A DNA stretch of 13,895 bases from JADHUC01 sp964617665 (GTDB lineage: Bacteria > Planctomycetota > Planctomycetia > Pirellulales > Pirellulaceae): positions 1 through 13,895 of the forward strand of contig CAZUAH010000362.1 in the NCBI GenBank assembly GCA_964617665.1, written 5' to 3'. The notes beneath the pieces are model-generated. The model saw only the letters and a list, made by a program, of their open reading frames with translations, was not told where the DNA came from and did no database searches. Positions 1 through 5,925 of the stretch are shown piece after piece (position 1 is the stretch's first letter; each line of letters opens with the position of its first letter). The position numbers were made by a program, and so were the translations under genes.

Positions 1-1296
1 TTCAGCATCCGCCGCCAGATTGTGAAACTCGTAGGGATCATTTCGCAGATCGTACAGTTCGTATTCCGGTGGAGTCTTCATGCGGTGGTAGGCCGCTCGA
101 ATGTGATCCGGGGCGGCTTCGATCGCGGGCGGCAAATCGGCAAAGAAACGATTGAGCGTGAATTGGTAGCCTGGATTCGTCTGTCCGGGCATCAGATTGA
201 GTATCAGCTTGTATCGAGTATCGCGGATCGTGCGCTGCGGATAGAAATTGTGTGCCGAGTGCAAATGGTACTCCGTGAATAGGTAACGCCGCCAATCGGT
301 CGATTCGTCGCGCAGTAAGGCCAGCAACGATCGCCCCGGAAGTCCTTCGACAGGTTCAGCATCAGCGACCGCCAACAGCGTGGGCATCACGTCGAGGGTC
401 GATATGAGTTCGTGGCGGACTTGCTTGGGTTTCGCCTTTCCGGGCCAGCGGACAATCAGCGGCACGCGCACGCCTCCTTCGTAGCAGGTGCGCTTGCCTC
501 GCAAGAGGTCAGCCCCATGGTCGCCCAGATACACGATCAGCGTGTTGTCCGCCTTGCCCGACCGCCGAAGCGCGTCCAGCAATTCACCGATCAGCGAATC
601 CAGACGGCTCATGCAATTGTAATAGTCGGCAGTTCGCTCACGCAGTTGTGGTGTGTCCAGCCCGAAGTACGCAAGGGGTTTCACGTCGTCGGCCGCCAGC
701 GGCTTTTTGGGCAGCCCGTGGACCTGCTTGAGGAACGGACGATGTGCGTCTGGGTAATTGATGCTAAGGAAGAACGGCTTGTCACTGGCGTCGAAGAAGT
801 CCCCAGCGTATTTCGCGTAGTCCTCCAGGTTCTTTCGGCTGAAGTTGGAGGACGGGATCTTCTTCACGTCGAATGGAAACGCGGAAGCCGGGTTGATATG
901 CAACTTGCCAATGATGCCGGTCCGGTAGCCAGCCGCCTTCAAGCTGCTGACGATGTTCGGCGTATCCTCACGGTACATGCGAAACTTCCAAGTGGCCAGC
1001 CCGATCTGTCCGTTCTGATGCGGGTAGAGCCCGGTCAGATACGCCGCTCGCGACTGACTGCAACCGGGTTGTGCGACATAGGCGTGTTCGAAACGCATAC
1101 CCTCGGCCGCGAGCTTGTCCAGCACGGGGGTCCTCACGTACGGCTCGCCGTAGCAGCCAAGCTCCGGACCATTGTCTTCAGAAACGATAAGCAGGATGTT
1201 GGGGCGTTCTGCAGCGAAGGTGAAAATCGGAACCATGCAGAAAAGAAAGATGGCAACAGTAATTAGGTCCGTTGTACGTTTTTCATTCATGGTCAT
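1..1296 (-). CDS. Secreted sulfatase, heparan-N-sulfatase (sulfamidase)-like, S1_8-type; C-terminus cut by window edge
   Basis: I read this gene by reverse-complementing bases 1-1296: 432 open codons from ATG at 1296, still open at base 1. The usual length is about 480-500 residues, so only the C-terminal end is missing. GGAAAG sits 6 nt before this ATG; a second in-frame ATG at 1290 is possible. Residues 11-29 are a hydrophobic signal peptide ending near FAA. Sulfatase marks: SEDNG (39-43) for metal binding, the active-site stretch PGCSQSRAAYLTG with Cys79 and Arg83, GKLH (130-133), DAHRPF around His185, GDHG (258-261) and Lys268 before YEGG. The segment HQNGQIGL...GYRTGIIGKLH...PFD resembles human sulfamidase (SGSH), which removes N-sulfate from glucosamine. 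The formylglycine motif is CSQSR rather than CxPxR. It is the last visible gene of the minus-strand cluster, 29 bp after the preceding sulfatase. Family is secure; substrate is inferred. Confidence 0.9.
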   Translation of the reverse strand, partial: MTMNEKRTTDLITVAIFLFCMVPIFTFAAERPNILLIVSEDNGPELGCYGEPYVRTPVLDKLAAEGMRFEHAYVAQPGCSQSRAAYLTGLYPHQNGQIGLATWKFRMYREDTPNIVSSLKAAGYRTGIIGKLHINPASAFPFDVKKIPSSNFSRKNLEDYAKYAGDFFDASDKPFFLSINYPDAHRPFLKQVHGLPKKPLAADDVKPLAYFGLDTPQLRERTADYYNCMSRLDSLIGELLDALRRSGKADNTLIVYLGDHGADLLRGKRTCYEGGVRVPLIVRWPGKAKPKQVRHELISTLDVMPTLLAVADAEPVEGLPGRSLLALLRDESTDWRRYLFTEYHLHSAHNFYPQRTIRDTRYKLILNLMPGQTNPGYQFTLNRFFADLPPAIEAAPDHIRAAYHRMKTPPEYELYDLRNDPYEFHNLAADAE

Positions 1297-1302
1297 TTGT
1301 TT

Positions 1303-1308
1303 CTTTCC
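1303..1308 (-). promoter_or_regulatory. Ribosome binding site for the N-sulfatase-like gene
   Basis: GGAAAG on the minus strand, 6 nt before the ATG at 1296. It favours that start over the in-frame ATG at 1290. The gap to the previous stop codon is only 29 bp, so no separate promoter is needed. Confidence 0.5.
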
Positions 1309-1325
1309 AGCGTGTGACTGCTCTG

Positions 1326-2912
1326 TCAGTCCGGTAAAGCTGCAGTCCAGCCGCTTGAAAGGACTCGTGACAGTTCTTTGGCAATGTTTGATCTTTCAGC
1401 TTGGTTGACGACGTTGCAGGTCTCATTCGGATCGGACATATGGTCGTACAACTCGCGCGCAACAACTTGCCTTGACTTCCACTCACGCCATTCGACGTAT
1501 CGGTAACGATCTGCTCGCACGGCGTAGCCCATGATGTCGCCGTGACCGCGATGGCGGCTGCCCGTGCCCATTCGGGGATACTGACTGAACACCGCGGATT
1601 TCCAGGCTCGATCTGGTTGTTCGAGCAAAGGGAGCAGGCTGGTTCCTTCCAGCCCTTCCGGCAGGGGCAGCCCGCAGGCTTCGGCAAGGGTCGGATAGAG
1701 ATCAACAAATTCGACCAGCGCGTCGGTCGTCGAGCCTGGTTTGGCATGATCGGGAACGGCCAGGATCAAGGGCGCCCGCGTCGAGAGCTCGTAGTTGTTC
1801 GCCTTGGTCCACAGTCCTTGTTCGCCGAGGTGATACCCGTGATCACCCCACAACACGATCACAGTATTGTCAACCAGTTTCAGTCGAACCAACTCGTCGA
1901 GCAAGCGGCCGGCTAGCGCGTCGACGTAGCTAACGCACGCGTAATAGCCGTGCCGCAGTTCCCGCACCTTGTCAGTTGTGAAGCGTCCGCCCGCAGGAAT
2001 GTCGGTATAGCCTTCCAGCTCGTTCCAACTTCGCACGGCCAGTTCCGGCGCGCCTTGCGGATGCTCGCTTGAGACAGGCAACGGAATCTTCGCGCGGTCG
2101 TAGAGGTCCCAGTACTTCTGCGGAGCACAGAACGGCAAATGCGGTTTGCGAAAACCTACGGCGAGAAAGAATGGCTGGGCCTTGGCCTTGAGTTTTCCGA
2201 GGGCTTCGATTGCCGTATCGCAGACGATGCCGTCGATGTAGTTATTGTCCGGCACGTCCGCCGCTTCGGTCGCGGACCGTTTCAGGCCGGTGCCTGCCAG
2301 GTTCTTCGGCAACGCGTAGCGGGTCGACGCGTCGCGCGTGGTATCGTACAGCGGCTGCTCGGACCACGACGGCGGATCTTTCGCCGGTTTGCCACCACCG
2401 TGATAGATCTTGCCGATGCTGCGCGTGTGGTACCCGTGATTCTTGAAATGCTGTGGCAACGTGACGACATCCGGCAGTGTTTCGCGAAAATGCGTGGCCA
2501 AATCCCAGACGCGGATCGTATCGGGCCTTCGTCCGGTCATCAGTGACAGTCGAGACGGACTGCACACCGCCTGTTGGCAATAGGCACGACGAAAGGCCAT
2601 CCCGCGGCGCGCCAAACGGTCGATGTTCGGCGTGATCGCAGTGGCATCACCGTAGCATCCCAGCGCCGGCCGCAGGTCGTCGATCGCAATGAACAACACG
2701 TTGCGACCTTCGGATGACCCGTGCGCGCCTGCCGCTTGTGAGAGAGGTACGGCCGCGACCATCAATAGAACGCCTAGAAGTGGTTTCGAAACCGGGAGGG
2801 CGAGGCTCCCGCCGAGCCGAAACCGCGGGAAAACACGGCTCAGCAGGAGCTTCGCCCTCCCAAGAATGAGATTTGAAATGCCTGCTAGCGTGATTTGGCG
2901 GTCGGTGCTCAT
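1326..2912 (-). CDS. Secreted sulfatase, iduronate-2-sulfatase-like (S1_7-type)
   Basis: A 528-residue sulfatase. The frame stays open upstream to 3113, but that part overlaps the sialidase, and the ATG at 2912 makes a 4 bp ATGA overlap with the sialidase stop, the usual layout for translational coupling, so I choose 2912. The mature domain starts after a hydrophobic stretch LLGVLLMVAAVPLSQAAGA (45-63). Motifs: AIDDLRPALGCYG (76-88, metal site), CSPSRLSLMTGRRPDT (117-132) with formylglycine Cys117 and Arg121, GKIYH (167-171), KPHLPF (256-261), GDHGYHLGEQGLWTK (356-370). CSPSR followed by LMTGRRPDTIRVWD is typical of the iduronate-2-sulfatase group, which removes 2-O-sulfate from uronic acids. 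Residues 18-40 are encoded by a palindromic repeat (2794-2861), making the N-terminus unusually long ahead of the hydrophobic core; an in-frame ATG at residue 51 lies inside that core. Substrate is inferred. Confidence 0.93.
   Translation of the reverse strand: MSTDRQITLAGISNLILGRAKLLLSRVFPRFRLGGSLALPVSKPLLGVLLMVAAVPLSQAAGAHGSSEGRNVLFIAIDDLRPALGCYGDATAITPNIDRLARRGMAFRRAYCQQAVCSPSRLSLMTGRRPDTIRVWDLATHFRETLPDVVTLPQHFKNHGYHTRSIGKIYHGGGKPAKDPPSWSEQPLYDTTRDASTRYALPKNLAGTGLKRSATEAADVPDNNYIDGIVCDTAIEALGKLKAKAQPFFLAVGFRKPHLPFCAPQKYWDLYDRAKIPLPVSSEHPQGAPELAVRSWNELEGYTDIPAGGRFTTDKVRELRHGYYACVSYVDALAGRLLDELVRLKLVDNTVIVLWGDHGYHLGEQGLWTKANNYELSTRAPLILAVPDHAKPGSTTDALVEFVDLYPTLAEACGLPLPEGLEGTSLLPLLEQPDRAWKSAVFSQYPRMGTGSRHRGHGDIMGYAVRADRYRYVEWREWKSRQVVARELYDHMSDPNETCNVVNQAERSNIAKELSRVLSSGWTAALPD
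2794..2861. repeat. Palindromic element with 26 bp arms inside the sulfatase N-terminal coding region
   Basis: The left arm 2794-2819 begins GGGAGGGCGAGGCTCCCGCC and the right arm 2836-2861 is its reverse complement at 23 of 26 positions; the loop is 16 bp and holds CCGCGG. The element is read in frame as residues 18-40 of the sulfatase. In another minus frame it encodes WEGEAPAEP, a peptide string I recall from many planctomycete hypothetical ORFs, which suggests a dispersed repeat; that recollection is unverified here. All three plus frames and two minus frames are free of stops across it. I see no transposase nearby. Confidence 0.85.
2909..2912 (-). promoter_or_regulatory. ATGA stop/start overlap (translational coupling)
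   Basis: The sialidase TGA (2911-2909) and the sulfatase ATG (2912-2910) share bases in ATGA. This supports one transcript and coupled translation of the two genes, and fixes the sulfatase start. Confidence 0.7.
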
Positions 2913-5872
2913 TGTCGCTCTCGTTGCGAAGGGACATCTTGGCCGTCGGTAAGCCATTCGAGTGAGAACTTGGCTACCGTGATTCCTTGGGTGTGGTAGT
3001 GGTTGCCGCCCAATCCGCCGCGTTCGTAAAGGCAGTAAATGGAGCCGTCCGGACCGACTGCGAGGTCCGAGTAGCCGGCGATGCCCGGTTCGAGCACTTT
3101 CTGCATAGGCCACGATTGGCCTTCGTCGTAGCTCAGTCGTACCGTCAGGTTCTGCCGTGCTCGACTACCGCTGTTCGGGTTGACGAACAGAATCCGGTTC
3201 TTGGCGGCATCGGGCATTGCGCTGAATCGCTGGATACTGCCAAAGCAGATCGGTTCGAACAGAATTTCGTCGAAAACCGGTTTGGTCCACTTGGTCGCCC
3301 CGTCGACGCTGAACGAAACCAGACGGCGATGCTGGGCGCATTCGTTGCGAATGTTCAGCATCACGCGACCATCGGTCAGTTCCACAGCGACGGTTTCACT
3401 TGGATTCTTGAACTCCTCGTCGGTCCGTACCACGACGTCGCCGCGATGCCACGTGCGCCCGTGATCGTCGCTGTAGATGACCGACACGATCGAAGGGCGA
3501 TGACGGCGGCCGCCGGTCGACAGCCACACCGGCACAATCAATCGCCCGCCCGTCAGTTGAATGCCATGTCCGGGTCCCGGAGCGATCACGTTCCAGTCGT
3601 ACTCCTGCCGAAACTCTTCGAACACCGACGTGATTTCCACCGGCTCGGAGAAGGTCCGACCATCGTCGTCGCTGCGCACGTAGAACGCGCGGGCGTAATC
3701 GACCTGGTACAACATGTGTATCGCACCGGTCTTGTGGTCGACGATGGCCGTCGGGTTGTCGACGGTCGAAGTGCCCACATCGCCGAGCTTCTTGCGCGGC
3801 TCCCACGTCTTGCCGTCGTCGGTGCTGCGGCGTAGATAGATATCGATATCAGCCCAGTCGCCAGGCTCCTTACGGCCCACGCAGTAGGCCAATACCGTGC
3901 CTTTGGTGGTCACGACGATGCCGGGGATGCGAAACACGGAGTATCCATCTTCGCCGGCCTCGAACAACAAAGTCCTCTCGACGCGGGCCGCCGCTTTCAA
4001 GTCTTCTTTGGTCGGCAGCCGCTCGATATCGTTGGACTTTAGCGTCAGATGCAACGCCCGCTTCCAGCGGTGCGGGACGAACAGGTGGAAGTCGTCACCG
4101 TCGACGAAGGCATCGAGATACGAACACTGATGGTCGTGCCAAGGACTTTTCGATGTCGCAGTCAATGCGTTGGCAAAGACGAATCGCGGCTCGCTCCACG
4201 TGCGGCCTTCGTCCGTGGAGAGGGAAATCCAGATCTCGCTGCGATCCGTTTGCTTGAAGTGACTTCCGGAGTGACGGTTGTGGTGAAACGCGACCAGCGC
4301 TTTTCCATCTGGATGGTGAAACAACATGGGCGGGGCGTCGGGATGGATTAGCGCGGTCGGTTTCGGTTCGGACCACGTGCGGCCGTCGTCGTTCGAACGT
4401 ATCACCCAAAGATGCCCTTCGCACGTGCGGGCCAGGATCACGGCTTTGCCGCCGCCGAGGTTGATCGGGCGAGGTTCGTCCATCCGCTCGAATTCCTTGA
4501 GATACCATCCACCGGGCCGTTCGTCCGGCAAGACCGCCCACGTCTTGCCGCGGTCTTCGCTCCGCAAAACATATGCCCGGGTGATAACGGGTAGATTGGG
4601 CTTACGTACCCAACGACCCTCGTGCGAGCCCAATAGCCACGTGCCGGCGTCGGTCTCGCACATGCGCATCACCGACATGCCCAGGAACTCCGGATCGTTG
4701 ACCGGTTTGATCAGCGTCACCTCCGACCACGTGTGCCCATCGTCGTCCGAGTATCGGAATCCGATCGGGCAATTCTCGTTGCCTTCACGCTTGCCTTCGA
4801 TCGGTTGCGTGCCGAAGGCGTAGATCCGTTTGCCCGAAAAAGGGGACAGGTCCAATTTGTGCGAAGCACCCTCTGGGCCGTCCCGGCAAATTGGACCTGT
4901 CCCCTTTTTCGGAATCAGCGGGATGAACCCATGTTGGCTGTAATCGATGTCGAATGCCACGGTCGGCCCGGTCCACGTCTTGCCCTTGTCGGGCGAACGA
5001 TAGGCGATCATGTTGTTGACCTTGCCTTTCTTGCCGCCATAGTGGGCGCCGTCGGGGAACATCAGCAGGTAATCGCCGCCCGGCGTGATCGTCGCTCGTG
5101 TTTCGAAGAGGTTCTTCTCCGCTTCGTGAACCAACTGGCCGTCGACATGGACGCTGGTCAAGAGCCCAAGCTGTGGCCGCACGACCAGCCCGACCGGCGG
5201 TGCGGTGGCGTCGATGTTCATTCCTCCCACGATGACGTTCGTCAGCAAGCGGGCCGGTTTCGGTGGTGACAGCTTCCAGTTCTTGCGTAACTTGGCGATA
5301 GCATCGGCGCTCACGTCCACAAGATTGCCTGACGCCGAGAAGCCGGAAACCGCCATTGTCGCTCGCCACGGCCGCAGTGCGACGGCCATCGGCGCATCGA
5401 GTCGATACTCGCCCCGATGCACATCTTTGCCGTTGATGCGGAACGTGATGTTGTTTCCCTGACGCACAACTTCGACATCGAACGGTTTGCCCGCCTGTAT
5501 GAAGTCGGCCGTATTGCCCACGGATCGCGTACGACCCAGATCGGCACCCTCGACGAATAGACTACCGCTTCGGCTGTCGAACCCGAAATGATTCTGTCCA
5601 AACGCCAACGAAGCAGCTGTGCCATCTAGCCGTTTCAGACTGAGCCGAGCGCGAATCCGAAAATCCCCCGCCCCCAATGCCTTGTCCGCGACCAGAAAAT
5701 TGCCCGTGCCGCTGCCAACCAGTGTACCTTCCTGGGACGTCCACTCTTTGCCAATTTCACGTACCGAGCAGGCTTTGCCCTTCTCGACAAACACCGCTTC
5801 TTCCGCTGCAGTGGCGCCGTTGTACACCGAGAGCATCGCGAGCGTTCCAACGATGTGTGTGATGGTGTTCAT
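2909..5872 (-). CDS. Secreted LamG-like / BNR propeller / GH33 exo-sialidase fusion protein
   Basis: 987 residues from ATG 5872, preceded by AAGGAAG at 5 nt spacing; an upstream in-frame ATG at 5929 adds 19 polar residues and is less likely. Signal peptide 1-23 (cleavage after ATA). Residues 26-181 look like a concanavalin-type beta-sandwich. Residues 212-625 form a first BNR propeller with Asp-box repeats such as SDDDGHTWSE, SEDRGKTW and SNDDGRTWSE, but without a FRIP motif. Residues 632-975 form a second propeller that has the GH33 residues: Arg648 (FRIPG), Asp672 (GDWADID), Glu826 (NPSETV), Arg842 (NIRNE), Arg906 (RARQN) and Tyr934 (GYSDL). Within blocks their spacings (24, 16, 28) match the Arg/Asp, Glu/Arg and Arg/Tyr spacings I recall for Micromonospora sialidase. 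Expected role: release of terminal sialic acid or a related ulosonic acid. Residues 321-346 come from a palindromic repeat. Cotranscribed with sulfatases and hydrolases. Confidence 0.92.
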   Translation of the reverse strand: MNTITHIVGTLAMLSVYNGATAAEEAVFVEKGKACSVREIGKEWTSQEGTLVGSGTGNFLVADKALGAGDFRIRARLSLKRLDGTAASLAFGQNHFGFDSRSGSLFVEGADLGRTRSVGNTADFIQAGKPFDVEVVRQGNNITFRINGKDVHRGEYRLDAPMAVALRPWRATMAVSGFSASGNLVDVSADAIAKLRKNWKLSPPKPARLLTNVIVGGMNIDATAPPVGLVVRPQLGLLTSVHVDGQLVHEAEKNLFETRATITPGGDYLLMFPDGAHYGGKKGKVNNMIAYRSPDKGKTWTGPTVAFDIDYSQHGFIPLIPKKGTGPICRDGPEGASHKLDLSPFSGKRIYAFGTQPIEGKREGNENCPIGFRYSDDDGHTWSEVTLIKPVNDPEFLGMSVMRMCETDAGTWLLGSHEGRWVRKPNLPVITRAYVLRSEDRGKTWAVLPDERPGGWYLKEFERMDEPRPINLGGGKAVILARTCEGHLWVIRSNDDGRTWSEPKPTALIHPDAPPMLFHHPDGKALVAFHHNRHSGSHFKQTDRSEIWISLSTDEGRTWSEPRFVFANALTATSKSPWHDHQCSYLDAFVDGDDFHLFVPHRWKRALHLTLKSNDIERLPTKEDLKAAARVERTLLFEAGEDGYSVFRIPGIVVTTKGTVLAYCVGRKEPGDWADIDIYLRRSTDDGKTWEPRKKLGDVGTSTVDNPTAIVDHKTGAIHMLYQVDYARAFYVRSDDDGRTFSEPVEITSVFEEFRQEYDWNVIAPGPGHGIQLTGGRLIVPVWLSTGGRRHRPSIVSVIYSDDHGRTWHRGDVVVRTDEEFKNPSETVAVELTDGRVMLNIRNECAQHRRLVSFSVDGATKWTKPVFDEILFEPICFGSIQRFSAMPDAAKNRILFVNPNSGSRARQNLTVRLSYDEGQSWPMQKVLEPGIAGYSDLAVGPDGSIYCLYERGGLGGNHYHTQGITVAKFSLEWLTDGQDVPSQRERQ
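4834..4912. repeat. Perfect 26 bp-arm palindromic element inside the sialidase coding region
   Basis: The left arm 4834-4859 begins CCGAAAAAGGGGACAGGTCC; the right arm 4887-4912 is its exact reverse complement over 26 bp. The 27 bp loop contains a small TGC-GAA-GCA hairpin. It is translated in frame as residues 321-346 (starting PKKGTGPICRDGP) of the first propeller, just before KRIYAFGTQPIEG. I find no stop codon across the element in any of the six frames. The GGGGACAGGTCC/GGACCTGTCCCC core is familiar from dispersed intergenic palindromes in many bacteria, often discussed with REP-associated transposases; that link is from memory and none is present here. Confidence 0.92.
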
Positions 5873-5877
5873 GTATT

Positions 5878-5884
5878 CTTCCTT
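5878..5884 (-). promoter_or_regulatory. Ribosome binding site deciding the sialidase start
   Basis: AAGGAAG on the minus strand, 5 nt before ATG 5872. Together with the signal peptide that follows, it favours 5872 over the ATG at 5929, even though the latter would form an ATGA overlap with the GH172 stop. Confidence 0.6.
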
Positions 5885-5925
5885 GTTCTGAAGTTGGCGC
5901 TCACTATACTGTTCTCCCCACGAGA

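Noticed and set aside
341..365. CTGAACCTGTCGAAGG-like string (minus strand) resembling a common bacterial repeat
   Set aside because: It has no inverted partner here and encodes the ordinary sulfatase segment EPVEGLPGRSLL, so similarity is probably chance.
412..1266. Long plus-strand reading frame of 284 codons
   Set aside because: It lies antisense to the N-sulfatase-like gene, shows no recognisable domain, and the sulfatase motifs are clear on the other strand.
2913..3113. 67-residue N-terminal extension of the S1_7-like sulfatase
   Set aside because: It overlaps the sialidase coding end, is Arg-rich like a frame shadow, and the ATGA start at 2912 is a better explanation.
2987..3835. Plus-strand reading frame of 282 codons
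   Set aside because: It is antisense to the GH33 half of the sialidase, whose catalytic residues are all in place.
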